Source: Synechococcus sp. CCY 9618
GTDB taxonomy: Bacteria > Cyanobacteriota > Cyanobacteriia > PCC-6307 > Cyanobiaceae
DNA length: 64,000 nucleotides
Assembly (NCBI RefSeq): GCF_019038415.1
Contig: NZ_JAFKRG010000010.1
Location: forward strand, 33,077 to 97,076
Reading direction: 5' to 3'
In this document: positions 46,024 through 55,081 of the stretch, piece after piece
How positions within the stretch are numbered: the first letter of the stretch is position 1
How the letters are laid out: the number at the start of each line of letters is the position of its first letter
Made by a program: the position numbers and the translations under genes
Notes under the pieces: model-generated
The model's input: the letters and a program-made list of their open reading frames with translations, nothing else
What the model was told of the DNA's origin: nothing
Databases searched by the model: none

Positions 46024-46671
46024 TCAGCCCTTCACCTCCAGCAGCTCGACCTCGAACACCAGGGTGGCGTTGGGGGGGATCACACCACCGGCACCCCGTT
46101 CCCCGTAGGCCAGGTCGGGGGGAATCACCAGCTTGCGCTTGCCGCCCACCTTCATCCCAGCCACACCTTCGTCCCAGCCACGGATCACCCGGCCGGCTCC
46201 CAGGGGGAAGCTGAAGGGGCCACGGCCGTAGCTGCTGTCGAATTCCTTGCCGTTGGTGAGCGTGCCGCGGTAGTTGACCACCACTGTCTGGCCGGAGCTG
46301 GCCTCGGCCCCTTCGCCCACGGTCAGGTCGGTGATCCGCAGACCGCTGGGGGTGGTGCGTTCGGTGGGGGAGACCAGTTCGCCGCCCAGGGCCGCGGCGC
46401 CGGTGGAGGCCAGGTTTTCGGAGGCGTCAGGGGCCATGGTGAACAGGGTGGGGTTGGGGACGTCGGGGTCGAGTTCGAGGGGCGCCGCCACGGCGGGGCG
46501 GGCCGCCGGTGGCGCAGCAGCAGGGCTGGAGGAGACCACCGCCTGCTGGAGGCCCGCCTCGGCCGCCGAGGGCGGGGCCGCCTCCACCACCGAGGGGGAG
46601 ACGAGCTGGCTGACCAGCGCAAGCATCAGGCAGGCCACGCAGACCATCGAACTGATCAGGATGTCGCGCAT
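46024..46671 (-). CDS. FKBP-type peptidyl-prolyl isomerase, exported
   Basis: 215 residues from ATG at 46669-46671; the frame extends 13 codons upstream without support. N-terminal signal or anchor ([21 protein letters not shown]), an Ala/Pro-rich spacer to ~100, then one FKBP domain ([60 protein letters not shown]). Residues lining the active site (Tyr, Phe, Asp, Trp in GWDEG) are present. Probably a lumenal or periplasmic foldase. 40 bp after the phasin-like gene on the same strand. Confidence 0.9.
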   Translation of the reverse strand: MRDILISSMVCVACLMLALVSQLVSPSVVEAAPPSAAEAGLQQAVVSSSPAAAPPAARPAVAAPLELDPDVPNPTLFTMAPDASENLASTGAAALGGELVSPTERTTPSGLRITDLTVGEGAEASSGQTVVVNYRGTLTNGKEFDSSYGRGPFSFPLGAGRVIRGWDEGVAGMKVGGKRKLVIPPDLAYGERGAGGVIPPNATLVFEVELLEVKG

Positions 46672-46711
46672 GCGGAAAAGTCCTCCGGGCCGGTCGATTC
46701 TGCCAGGCACG

Positions 46712-47053
46712 TCAGTCGGCGCCGTCGCCGCCGTTCTGGCGTTGCCGCAGGGTCTGCTCCAGGCGATCGATCCGGCCTCGCAGTTCGTCCAGCTCCCGCT
46801 GCCGGGCCAGGCCCAGGTCCTGCAGCAACTGGTCGCGGTTGCGTTCCAGCTGGCGTTCCGCCTGCTGTTCCACCTCCGGGGTCTCGCCGCGCAGGGCCCG
46901 CAGCACGTCCTCGACCAGGGCGGAGGCGTGGTTGGGGTCGAGGCGGCCGCTGCTCACCCATTCCTGACTCACGTACTTGAGGCGGTCGGCCACCAGTGAG
47001 GTGGTGCCGAGGCCGCGCAGCAGCAGCATCTGCAGCAGATTGCCCTGGTCCAT
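46712..47053 (-). CDS. Phasin-like coiled-coil protein
   Basis: 113 residues from ATG at 47051-47053 ([20 protein letters not shown]). An amphipathic N-terminal helix is followed by a charged coiled coil rich in Glu, Gln and Arg ([21 protein letters not shown]). This shape is that of the poly(hydroxyalkanoate) phasin-like proteins conserved in cyanobacteria. No signal or membrane helix. Role unknown; no polyhydroxyalkanoate gene is nearby, so a granule role is not supported by context. Confidence 0.65.
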   Translation of the reverse strand: MDQGNLLQMLLLRGLGTTSLVADRLKYVSQEWVSSGRLDPNHASALVEDVLRALRGETPEVEQQAERQLERNRDQLLQDLGLARQRELDELRGRIDRLEQTLRQRQNGGDGAD

Positions 47054-47121
47054 GAAAGAGGTTTCCTTGGGGAAACGGCGTGGTACTCCCATGACCTTGG
47101 CGCCTCAGGCGCCCGCCGACC

Positions 47122-48657
47122 ATGGGCAATGACCGTCGGCCCCGCTGGATCGTCGCCACTGGGGCCGGCCTGCTGGCGGGCCTCAGCCTGCCGCCGCTCG
47201 GCTGGCCCTGGCTGCTCTGGCCCGCCCTGGCGGTGCTCTGGGGGCTGGTGGCCGTTGGCGGGGGAGCCGCCGCTGCCGTGCCCAGGCCATCGCCCTGGGC
47301 ACCGCTCCGGGCCGGCTTCGGCTGGGGGCTGGCGGCGGTGCTGGTCAGTCACCGCTGGCTGCTCTGGCTCCACCCCCTCGACTGGATCGGGGTGCCCGGC
47401 CCCCTGAGTCTGCCGATCTGCCTGGCCCTCTGGCTCGCCTGCGGCCTGGCGGCGGGCGTCCTGGTCGGGGGCTGGGGGGTGCTGGTGGCGCGGCTCGACG
47501 GGCGCCGCTTCAGCACGGCCCTGCTGGCGGCGGCCCTTTGGGGTCTGGCGGAGGTGTGGCTGTCCAGCGGGCCGCTGTTCTGGCTAGGCCTGGGCGCCTC
47601 CGCCCTGCCGGCGGACCGGGCCCTGGCCGGTCTGGCCTCGCTGGGGGGGGCCGGCCTGCTGGCGGCACTTCAGCTGCTGATCGGCTGGGGGCTCTGGCGC
47701 ACCATCACGGCTGCGACCGCGGCAGCCCGGCTGCGCTGGTCGGGCCTGGGCCTGGTCGCTGTGCTGGCGGCCCATCTGCTTGGGCTGGCACTGGTCGCTC
47801 TGCCCGTCCCTGCGGCCGGATCCGATGGGGACAGTGCGGGCGGGCCGCCCCAGCGATGGCTGGTGGTCCAGCCCGCCATTCCCACCCGCCAGAAGTTCCA
47901 GCCTGCCCAGCAGCAGCGGCTGCTGCGCCAGCTGGCCGCCGCCCAGCGGCAGGCCCTGCTCCCCGATGAGCGGCCCGGTGGGGGGCCGATCACGGGGCTG
48001 CTGCTGCCGGAGGGCGCTCTGAGCCTCGGCCAGCCCCTGCCGGAGTCGGCGCCGCTGGAGGTGCTCAGCGGCGGGTTCCGTCGCCAGGGGCTGGAGCAGC
48101 GCAGCAGCGTGCTGCGTTTCGCCCCCGGGGAGCGAACGGCCGGCACCTGGATCGACAAGCACCGTGTTGTGCCGCTGGGGGAATGGGTGCCGCTGGCGGG
48201 CCTGTGGCGCTGGAGCGGCCTCTCGGCGGTTGGCGGCATCGAGCCGGGAGCGGCCTCGCGGCTGCTGGAGCGACCCGGCGGTGCGGTGGGGGTGGCCATC
48301 TGTTACGAGCTCTCCGACGGCTCCGCCCTGGCGGCCGCCAGTCGGGACGGGGCCCGCTGGTTGCTGGCCACCGCCAACCTGGATCCCTATCCGGCGATGC
48401 TGCAGGGGCAGTTCAGGGCCCTGGCCCAGCTGCGGGCGATCGAGACCGGCCGCTGGCTGATCAGCTCCGCCAACACCGGCCCCAGCCTGGTCGTGGACCC
48501 CGGCGGCCGGGTGGCCGCCCAGCTGCCGGCGGGGCGGCCGGTCACCGGGATCCTGAGCCTGCGGCAGCGTTCGGACCTGACGCCCTACGACCGCTGGGGG
48601 GACTGGCCCCTGCTGGGGATCGCCGCCCTGGCCGGGCTCTGGCGCTGGCGCCCCTGA
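47122..48657 (+). CDS. lnt: Apolipoprotein N-acyltransferase
   Basis: 511 residues from ATG at 47122. Third enzyme of lipoprotein maturation in the inner membrane. About six helices form the N-terminal half, then a nitrilase-like domain with the catalytic triad Glu in LLPEGALSL, Lys in WIDKHRVVPLGEWVP and Cys in VAICYELSD. A final helix (LLGIAALAGLW) ends the protein. Divergent from the phasin-like gene, convergent with the first mscS gene. Confidence 0.92.
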   Translation: MGNDRRPRWIVATGAGLLAGLSLPPLGWPWLLWPALAVLWGLVAVGGGAAAAVPRPSPWAPLRAGFGWGLAAVLVSHRWLLWLHPLDWIGVPGPLSLPICLALWLACGLAAGVLVGGWGVLVARLDGRRFSTALLAAALWGLAEVWLSSGPLFWLGLGASALPADRALAGLASLGGAGLLAALQLLIGWGLWRTITAATAAARLRWSGLGLVAVLAAHLLGLALVALPVPAAGSDGDSAGGPPQRWLVVQPAIPTRQKFQPAQQQRLLRQLAAAQRQALLPDERPGGGPITGLLLPEGALSLGQPLPESAPLEVLSGGFRRQGLEQRSSVLRFAPGERTAGTWIDKHRVVPLGEWVPLAGLWRWSGLSAVGGIEPGAASRLLERPGGAVGVAICYELSDGSALAAASRDGARWLLATANLDPYPAMLQGQFRALAQLRAIETGRWLISSANTGPSLVVDPGGRVAAQLPAGRPVTGILSLRQRSDLTPYDRWGDWPLLGIAALAGLWRWRP

Positions 48658-48672
48658 AAGCGCCGGGCTCGC

Positions 48673-49728
48673 TCAGGCCTCCGCCGGCTGGCCCTGCTCG
48701 AGATAGAGGGTCTGGGTGGGATAGGCGAAGCCGATCTCCTGATCCTCGAAGCTGCGCAGGATGCCGAGGTTGATCTGTTGCTGCAGATCGAGAAACAGCA
48801 CGATGTCGCCGTCGGGGACAAAGAACACGAACTCGAAATCCAGGGCGCTGTCGGCGAAACCAGTGAAGTGACAGCGGTCGAATTCCGCTGGCGGATGGGC
48901 CTGCACCACCTGCGCCACCAGCTCGGGGATGGCGGCCACCTTCTCCACCGGGGTTTCGTAGAGCACCCCGATGGTGTGGGCCACCCGCCGCCGGGGCAGG
49001 TCGCTGAAGTTGTGGATCGTCTGGTTGAGCAGTTCCTCGTTGCTGATCACGATCCGCTCGCCACTCAGGCTGCGGATGATCGAGGAGCGCAGACCCACCT
49101 GCTCCACCGGGCCGAGCACATCGCCGAAGCGGATGAAATCGCCGATCTGGAAGGGTTCGTCCAGCAGGATCGTCAGGTAATTGATGAAGTTGGTGAACGG
49201 CCCCCGCAGGGCCAGACCGATGCCGATGCCGGCGCCGGCCAGGGAGGCGTAGACGGCACCCAGCTCCACCCCCTGGTTCTGCAGGAACACCAGGGCGCCG
49301 ACGATCCAGAGGATCGTGCCGATCATCGGGGCCAGTCCGTCCAGGGTGCTCAGCTGCTCCTCCCGCCCCAGCCGCTGCATCGAGCGGTTGACCAGCAGCA
49401 GCAGGGCGCGGTTGACCAGCCGCACCACCAGCACGATCGCCACCAGCTCCACGGCTGCGCTCACGAACCGGTCGGGGCCCTGGTCGAACTGCAGCCCGTC
49501 GATGTCCCGCACCAGGGTCTGCCAGCCCCACAGGACCATGGCGAGATAGCCCAGCGGAGCGAGGGTGCCCAGCACCAGGCGGATCAGGGTGTCATCGGTG
49601 CTGGTGGCGGTGCGGGCGGAGAGGCGCCGCAGCAGGCGCCGCACGACGCGTGTGGCCATCCAGATGACGGCGGAACCCCCCAGCACACGGATCGCGGCCG
49701 AGAGGAACGTGACGCCCAGGGTCGTCAT
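48673..49728 (-). CDS. Small-conductance mechanosensitive channel (MscS family), short
   Basis: 351 residues from ATG at 49726-49728. About four helices, the last being the pore-lining TM3 with its Gly/Ala pattern (VYASLAGAGIGIGLALRGPFTNFINYL). The beta domain follows (LDEPFQIGDFIRFGDVLGPVEQVGLRSSIIRS) and the alpha-beta C-terminus. Relieves osmotic downshock. No signal peptide. A second, larger MscS gene lies 56 bp upstream on the same strand, so two channels probably share a transcript. Confidence 0.9.
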   Translation of the reverse strand: MTTLGVTFLSAAIRVLGGSAVIWMATRVVRRLLRRLSARTATSTDDTLIRLVLGTLAPLGYLAMVLWGWQTLVRDIDGLQFDQGPDRFVSAAVELVAIVLVVRLVNRALLLLVNRSMQRLGREEQLSTLDGLAPMIGTILWIVGALVFLQNQGVELGAVYASLAGAGIGIGLALRGPFTNFINYLTILLDEPFQIGDFIRFGDVLGPVEQVGLRSSIIRSLSGERIVISNEELLNQTIHNFSDLPRRRVAHTIGVLYETPVEKVAAIPELVAQVVQAHPPAEFDRCHFTGFADSALDFEFVFFVPDGDIVLFLDLQQQINLGILRSFEDQEIGFAYPTQTLYLEQGQPAEA

Positions 49729-49784
49729 GGGTTCGCATGCGGCTCGGGCCACCCTTGCATATCCGGCCGGTGCGCTGACGCGCC

Positions 49785-51431
49785 TCAGTCGTCCGTGTCC
49801 GTGCTCTCTTCCGGCTTGTTCGGGGCCAGGTGGGCCATCAGGGCGTCGGTGATGTCGGGGGGGAGGGCCACCTGGATCCGGTCGTTGCGCAGGTGCAGAT
49901 CCCGCTGGGGGAATGGGATGGTCAGATCGTGGCGGCGCAGCATCGCTTCGATGCGGTAATTGAGCTCGCTGCGGATCTCGTACTGGCGCCGGGGCTGGTT
50001 GATCCAGACCAGCAGACGGAAATCCAAAGAGCTCTCACCGAAGCCCGTGAAGAACACCCGGGGCGGCGGGGCCGGGATGATGTCGGAGTATCCCTGGCAG
50101 GCCTCCAGCAGGGCCTGGCGAACCAGCTGGCAATCGGAGCCGTAGGCCACCCCCACCGGGATCTGCAGCCGGGCGACCGAGCTGCCATGGCTCCAGTTGA
50201 CGACCCGGGATTCGAGGAATTCCGCGTTGGGAACGATGATCGAGATGCGATCGAGAGTCACCACTTCGGTGCTGCGCAGATTGACCCGCGTCACGGTGCC
50301 CTGCAGGTCGCCCACCTCGACAAAGTCATTCACCTGGATGGGCCGCTCGAACATGATGATCAGGCCGCTGATCAGGTTCTTGGCGATCCCCTGCAGGCCC
50401 AGACCGACGCCCACCCCCAGCACGCTGGCGAACAGGGCCAGGGAGGTGAGATCGAGGCCCCAGAGCTGCAGCAGCACCAGGGTGCCGAGGAACAGCAGGC
50501 CGTACTGAACGATGAAGGCGATCGCCTCCTGGGAGCCCGGTTCGATGCCGGTGCGCTGCAGCACCCGGGTGCGGAGCATGGCCTTGAGGAACGCCACGCC
50601 CCGCACCAGCACCAGGAACAGCGCCACCAGGATGACGGCGTCGAGCACCGAATAGCTGCGTCCCCCCAGGGGCAGGAAGGGGGAGCCCAGGCTTTCGGTG
50701 ATCGCATCGAACAGGCGGCTCACCAGCAGCCGGGTGGTGGGGAAGAAGCCGGCGATCACCCAGATCGCCGCCACCCAGCCCCCCAGTTGCAGCACCACCA
50801 ACAGTCCGTGCAGCAGCCAGTCCATGCCCCGCAGCGGTTTGACGCTGCCCGGGTCGCTGGGCAGCGGCTGGGTGAGGGCGGAAGGCAGGAACCGGCGCCA
50901 CAGCAGCAACAGCAGCCGCTGCAGCAGGAAGGCGGCCACCAGGATCGCCAGGGACACCGGAACCATGCGGGCCACATAGGCGGCCTTGCGTTCGGAGCGG
51001 CCCCGTTCGATGGCCTTGGCAATGCTGCGCCGCCAGAGTTCGGCCTGACCCTGCACTGCCAGGGTCTCCGGGGTGTCGCGCCGGGTGACGGTGAGGATCA
51101 CCTCGCCATCGAGGGTGATCACCGGCAGGTTGTTGAGTTCCTCGACCCCGATCCGGCCCGGTTTCCCGGAGGCCACGACCTCCTGCAGCAGCCGGTTGGC
51201 CCGCTCCACCCGCTGCTCGGCCGTGTAGTCCTTCGAGGGGGTGACCTCGAACAGGCGGTTGCCGTCCAGTTCCAGGAAGGCGGGAGCTGCCGGAGTCGTC
51301 TGGGCGCGGGCCGCGGGAAAGGGTGGTGCCGCCACCAGCAGCAGCACCAGCGCCACAAGGGCACCCCAGCCCCAGGGCCGGAGGCGTCGGCGTGGCCTTG
51401 GACGCGGGGGCACGGCGGGCGGGAGGGCCAT
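49785..51431 (-). CDS. Large MscS-family channel with exported N-terminal domain
   Basis: 548 residues from ATG at 51429-51431. A signal peptide (AALVLLLVAAPPFPAARAQ after a basic Pro/Arg start) is followed by a periplasmic domain of ~130 residues (LELDGNRLFEVTPSKDYTAEQRVERANRLL) with similarity to cyanobacterial channels of this kind, four helices and the MscS core (LFASVLGVGVGLGLQGIAKNLISGL, VNDFVEVGDLQGTVTRVNLRSTEV). C-terminal acidic tail ESTDTDD. Distinct architecture from the neighbour, so not a recent duplicate. Confidence 0.9.
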   Translation of the reverse strand: MALPPAVPPRPRPRRRLRPWGWGALVALVLLLVAAPPFPAARAQTTPAAPAFLELDGNRLFEVTPSKDYTAEQRVERANRLLQEVVASGKPGRIGVEELNNLPVITLDGEVILTVTRRDTPETLAVQGQAELWRRSIAKAIERGRSERKAAYVARMVPVSLAILVAAFLLQRLLLLLWRRFLPSALTQPLPSDPGSVKPLRGMDWLLHGLLVVLQLGGWVAAIWVIAGFFPTTRLLVSRLFDAITESLGSPFLPLGGRSYSVLDAVILVALFLVLVRGVAFLKAMLRTRVLQRTGIEPGSQEAIAFIVQYGLLFLGTLVLLQLWGLDLTSLALFASVLGVGVGLGLQGIAKNLISGLIIMFERPIQVNDFVEVGDLQGTVTRVNLRSTEVVTLDRISIIVPNAEFLESRVVNWSHGSSVARLQIPVGVAYGSDCQLVRQALLEACQGYSDIIPAPPPRVFFTGFGESSLDFRLLVWINQPRRQYEIRSELNYRIEAMLRRHDLTIPFPQRDLHLRNDRIQVALPPDITDALMAHLAPNKPEESTDTDD

Positions 51432-51485
51432 GGGGACGGGGCACTGCGACCAGCTTGCCGCCGATCCCGGCGCCCGGAGTGTGTC

Positions 51486-52742
51486 TCAGGCGGCTGCCAG
51501 GGGCTGGCGGGCCGGGCTGGGCAGCCGCAGGGAGGCCAGCCAGGAAAGGGCCACCAGCAGTGCGGAGCACCACAGGCAGGCCTGCAGACCGCTGCTGGGG
51601 GTGCCCCCCAGCAGGAAAACGGCTCCGGAGAGCAGGGTGCCCACCAGCCGGCCGGCGGCGTTGGCCATGTAATAGAAGCCCACGTCCAGGCTCACCGATT
51701 CGGTGCCGGCATAGGCCAGCACCATGTAGCTGTGGATCGAGGAGTTCATGGCGAACACCAGCCCGAAGGCCACCAGGCCGCCACAGACCGCCAGGGCCGG
51801 ATGGGCCCCGCGCCAGAGGGCCACGGCGATCAGGGCCGGGATGGCGCACAGGGCGGCGCTCCAGAACTGCACCGCCGCCACCCCCGGCGGCGCGCCGCGG
51901 CCCCAGGAGCGGCGCAGGGCCGGGGCGGCGGCCTGGACGATCCCGTAGCCGATCACCCACAGCCCCAGGAAGCCGCCCGCCTCCCAGAAGCGCCAGCCCA
52001 GGGCCGCCTCCAGGAACACCGGCAGGGCCACCACGAACCAGACGTCGCGGGCGGCGAACAGGAAACAGCGGGCCAGGGAAAGCACGTTGATGCCGCTCGA
52101 GGGGGAGAGGAGGGTGCGCAAGGCGGGTTTCGCCTTCATGCGGCCGATGTCCCCGGGCAGCTGCAGGGTGAACAGGAAGGCGAGGCTGAGGCCACCGGCC
52201 ATGGCCGCCACGGCGGTGTTGAAGCCCAGGCCGCTGAGCAGCACCCCGCCGAGGAAGAAGCCCACGCCCTTGAGGGCGTTCTTGGAGCCGGTGAGCAGGG
52301 CCACCCAGCGGAACAGCTGGCCCTCCCCCCGCGCGGCGTCGTCGGGGGTGGTGGGCACCACCGTCTTGATGGCGCTCTTGGCACTCATCTTGTTGAGATC
52401 CTTGGCGATGCCGCTGATCGCCTGGGCCCCCATCACGTAGAGCACCGAGAGGGCCCGGGGCCAGCTGGCCGCCACGGGCACCAGCAGCAGCAGGGCGAGG
52501 ATCTGCAGCAGGGTGCCCACCCAGAGGGTGAGACGCAGGCCGTAGCGGGCGCCGATCCAGCCGCCGCCGAGGTTGGTGAGGACCCCGAAGAACTCGTAGA
52601 AGACGAACAGCAGGGCGATCTCCAGGGTGGAGTAGCCCAGCTGGTGGAAGTGGAACACCACCAGCATCCGCAGGGCCCCGTCGGTGAGGGTGAAGGCCCA
52701 GTAGTTGGCGGTGACGATCACGTACTGGCGCAGGGGCGTCAT
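51486..52742 (-). CDS. arsJ: Organoarsenical efflux MFS transporter ArsJ
   Basis: 418 residues from ATG at 52740-52742, overlapping the GAPDH stop (ATGA). The opening [20 protein letters not shown] and the [35 protein letters not shown] block are diagnostic of ArsJ, which exports 1-arseno-3-phosphoglycerate; the compound then falls apart outside to arsenate and 3-phosphoglycerate. About eleven to twelve helices. An open frame continues upstream within the GAPDH gene and is antisense noise. Coupled to its GAPDH partner. Confidence 0.9.
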   Translation of the reverse strand: MTPLRQYVIVTANYWAFTLTDGALRMLVVFHFHQLGYSTLEIALLFVFYEFFGVLTNLGGGWIGARYGLRLTLWVGTLLQILALLLLVPVAASWPRALSVLYVMGAQAISGIAKDLNKMSAKSAIKTVVPTTPDDAARGEGQLFRWVALLTGSKNALKGVGFFLGGVLLSGLGFNTAVAAMAGGLSLAFLFTLQLPGDIGRMKAKPALRTLLSPSSGINVLSLARCFLFAARDVWFVVALPVFLEAALGWRFWEAGGFLGLWVIGYGIVQAAAPALRRSWGRGAPPGVAAVQFWSAALCAIPALIAVALWRGAHPALAVCGGLVAFGLVFAMNSSIHSYMVLAYAGTESVSLDVGFYYMANAAGRLVGTLLSGAVFLLGGTPSSGLQACLWCSALLVALSWLASLRLPSPARQPLAAA

Positions 52743-53764
52743 GGCTGCTCCCGCTCCGCCACGTGACAGGCCACATCCGCCATGCGGCAGCTGTAGCCCC
52801 ACTCGTTGTCGTACCAGGCGTAGACCTTGAGCTGGGTGCCGTTCACCACCTGGGTGGAGAGGCCATCGACGATGGCGCTGCGGCTGTCGTTGACGTAGTC
52901 GACCGACACCAGGGGGCGCTCCTCGAACCCGAGGATCCCCTGCAGGGGGCCGGCGGCGGCGGCGGCGAAGGCCCGGTTCACCTCCTGGGCGGTCACGATC
53001 CGCTCCAGCTCGAACACCGCATCGGTGAGGGAGGCGTTGAGCAGGGGCACCCGCACGGCGTGGCCGTTGAGGCGGCCCTCCAGTTCCGGGAAGATCAGGC
53101 CGATGGCCCGGGCCGAGCCGGTGGTGGTGGGGATCAGGGAGGTGAGGCCGCTGCGGGCCCGGCGCAGATCCCTGTGGAAGCCATCGACCGGCACCTGGGT
53201 GTTGGTGATGTCGTGCAGGGTGGTGATCGCGCCGTGGCGGATCCCGAAGGTCTCGTGCACCACCTGCACCACCGGCGCCAGGCAGTTGGTGGTGCAGGAG
53301 GCGGCGGTCACCAGCCGGTGACGGGAGGGGTCGTAGAGGTGGTGATTGATGCCGTAGACGATGTTGAGGGCCTCGGCGCCGGCAATGGTGCCCTTCACCG
53401 GGCAGGCCACCACCACCCGCTTCAGGCCGGCCTGGTCGAAGTAGGGCGCCAGGGTTTCGGGCGTCCTGATGGCGCCGGTGCACTCCAGCACCATCTCCAC
53501 CTCGGCCGCGGCCCAGGGCACGGCGGCTGGATCGCTGAGGCGACTCCAGCCGACAGCCTGCGGCCCCACCCGGAAGCCGGTCTCTGCCGCCGTCACCGGC
53601 TGGGTCCAGGGACCGTGCACCGAATCGAAGCTGAGCAGATGGGCGGCGGCTTCGGCATCGCCGCCGTGGTCGTTGACATGGACCACCTCAATGCCGGGGC
53701 GGCCCCAGAGGACGCGGAAGAGCAGGCGGCCGATGCGCCCGAAGCCGTTGATGCCGACCCTCAT
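52739..53764 (-). CDS. ArsJ-associated glyceraldehyde-3-phosphate dehydrogenase
   Basis: 341 residues from ATG at 53762-53764. Rossmann opening [17 protein letters not shown], catalytic Cys in [12 protein letters not shown], His in TLHDITNTQ, and a C-terminal [15 protein letters not shown]. It is a divergent member and the ArsJ context assigns the role: with arsenate in place of phosphate it forms the unstable 1-arseno-3-phosphoglycerate. The central metabolic GAPDH genes are expected elsewhere. First gene of the two-gene operon, divergent from arsR. Confidence 0.9.
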   Translation of the reverse strand: MRVGINGFGRIGRLLFRVLWGRPGIEVVHVNDHGGDAEAAAHLLSFDSVHGPWTQPVTAAETGFRVGPQAVGWSRLSDPAAVPWAAAEVEMVLECTGAIRTPETLAPYFDQAGLKRVVVACPVKGTIAGAEALNIVYGINHHLYDPSRHRLVTAASCTTNCLAPVVQVVHETFGIRHGAITTLHDITNTQVPVDGFHRDLRRARSGLTSLIPTTTGSARAIGLIFPELEGRLNGHAVRVPLLNASLTDAVFELERIVTAQEVNRAFAAAAAGPLQGILGFEERPLVSVDYVNDSRSAIVDGLSTQVVNGTQLKVYAWYDNEWGYSCRMADVACHVAEREQP

Positions 53765-53820
53765 GGCAGCACAGACATCGAAGGACGCGGGGGCGAAAAT
53801 GGGGGAGGACCGAAAATTAC

Positions 53821-53836
53821 ATCAACCAAACTTGAT
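53821..53836. promoter_or_regulatory. Inverted repeat, probable ArsR operator
   Basis: ATCAA-CCAAAC-TTGAT is a perfect 5-bp inverted repeat with a 6-bp spacer, two bases upstream of the arsR ATG and 56 bp upstream of the GAPDH start. Its form and place fit an ArsR-family site controlling both directions. The binding factor is inferred. Confidence 0.6.
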
Positions 53837-53838
53837 TG

Positions 53839-54174
53839 ATGGTGCTCCCCGTCACGTCCCCTGCCGCCCCGCCCCTGGCCGCCGAGGGGGCCCGCCTGCT
53901 GCTCAAGGCCCTGGCCGATCCGATCCGCCTGGAGATCATCGAGGCCCTCGGCCGGGGGGAGCGCTGCGTCTGTGATCTCACCACCGACCTGAACCTGGCC
54001 CAGTCGCGGCTGTCCTTCCACCTCAAGGTGCTGCGGCAGGCGGGCCTGCTGGCCGACCGCCAGGAGGGCCGCTGGATCTATTACCGGCTGCGCAGCGAGG
54101 CCATCGAGGAGCTGCGCGCCTGGCTGGCCGCCCTCAGCCGCGCCTGCGCGGAGCCGGCGCCGCCCTGCCCCTGA
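53839..54174 (+). CDS. arsR: ArsR-family transcriptional repressor
   Basis: 111 residues from ATG at 53839; a TTG one codon earlier is possible. Winged helix with KALADPIRLEIIEALGRGERCVCDL, where the Cys-Val-Cys in helix 3 is the ArsR arsenite-sensing pair (the ELCVCDL type). It continues RLSFHLKVLRQAGLLADRQEGRWIYYRL. An additional pair of Cys near the C-terminus (RACAEPAPPCP) may add ligands. Divergent from the GAPDH-arsJ operon across a clear inverted repeat. Confidence 0.93.
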   Translation: MVLPVTSPAAPPLAAEGARLLLKALADPIRLEIIEALGRGERCVCDLTTDLNLAQSRLSFHLKVLRQAGLLADRQEGRWIYYRLRSEAIEELRAWLAALSRACAEPAPPCP

Positions 54175-54180
54175 GCCGGA

Positions 54181-54879
54181 TCAGCTGAGGGCGGGCTGGG
54201 AGAACGGGCCAAAGGGGCGGGGCACCAGCACTTTGCGCAGGGCGAGGCGGCTGGCGCCGTCTTCCGATGAGGGCTCTGCGGATGCTCCCGCCTCTGCGGT
54301 TCCGTCCTCGGCCCCGTCCTCGGCGCTAGTGGGCGCCAGCAGATCCAGCACCGCCTGGCGCACCCCGGCCAGCCGCCTTTCCAGTCGCTGGCGCTGCCGC
54401 CGTTCCGCCTCCCGTTCCTGCAGCAGTGCCTGCCGCTGCCGTTCGGCGGCCTCCTGCAGCGCGCACTCCCGCTGGGCCGCGGCCGCGGCGGCCTCCTGCA
54501 GACGCTGCGCCAGTTGCGCTTCCCGCTGGCGCTCCCGTTCCCGTTCCGCCTCCTCCAGCGCCGTCTGCTCCTGCTCGGCGATGGCGATCTGCTGGCGCAC
54601 GGCCTCGTGGAAGCGCTCCACCTCCGCCTCCGCCAGGCGGCGACCCTCCAGGGCCCCGGCCAGCTCGGCCTCGAGCCGTTGCCTCGCCTGCCGGGAGTCC
54701 TCCTCCCGGGCGGCCCATTCGTGGGCCCGGGTGGCGGCGGCGGCCTCCAGGTGGCGGCGGAAGCGACGCTCCTGCTCCAGCTCCTCGCGCAGGCTGTCGA
54801 CCTCGTCAGACGTGATTGCGATCAGGCTCTGGGCCTGGGCGTTCAGGGCCTCGATCGCCTGGGAGAAGGAGGGGGACAT
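54181..54879 (-). CDS. Long coiled-coil protein of unknown function
   Basis: 232 residues from ATG at 54877-54879. The first ~25 residues are non-helical (SPSFSQAIEALNAQAQSL); then Glu/Arg/Ala/Gln heptads run with almost no break to ~185 (such as LREELEQERRFRRHLEAAAA), and a disordered acidic tail with EDGAEDGTAEAG and a final PFGPFSQPALS follow. No membrane helix or signal. It ends 6 bp from the convergent arsR. I do not recognise the family; a scaffold or cytoskeletal role is only a guess. Confidence 0.6.
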   Translation of the reverse strand: MSPSFSQAIEALNAQAQSLIAITSDEVDSLREELEQERRFRRHLEAAAATRAHEWAAREEDSRQARQRLEAELAGALEGRRLAEAEVERFHEAVRQQIAIAEQEQTALEEAERERERQREAQLAQRLQEAAAAAAQRECALQEAAERQRQALLQEREAERRQRQRLERRLAGVRQAVLDLLAPTSAEDGAEDGTAEAGASAEPSSEDGASRLALRKVLVPRPFGPFSQPALS

Positions 54880-55081
54880 CGGGGTGCGCGCGGAACGGGT
54901 GATGGCTCTGCTCTAGCTGTGCGCGGTGAGGCCTGTCGGTAGCGATGGGCTCCTGGCGGGGTTGACTCCGCCGCCTGGCCGGGGTTGACCACCTGGACCG
55001 GATGCCGTACCCGCAGGCAGAGCTCCGGCGAAGGCAGACCAGGTCGCTCCCATGGGCCCTGAACGGCTGCAGGGGTCGGCC

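Noticed and set aside
49830..52766. 978-codon frame antisense to mscS and arsJ
   Set aside because: Composition of a shadow frame; no domain visible.
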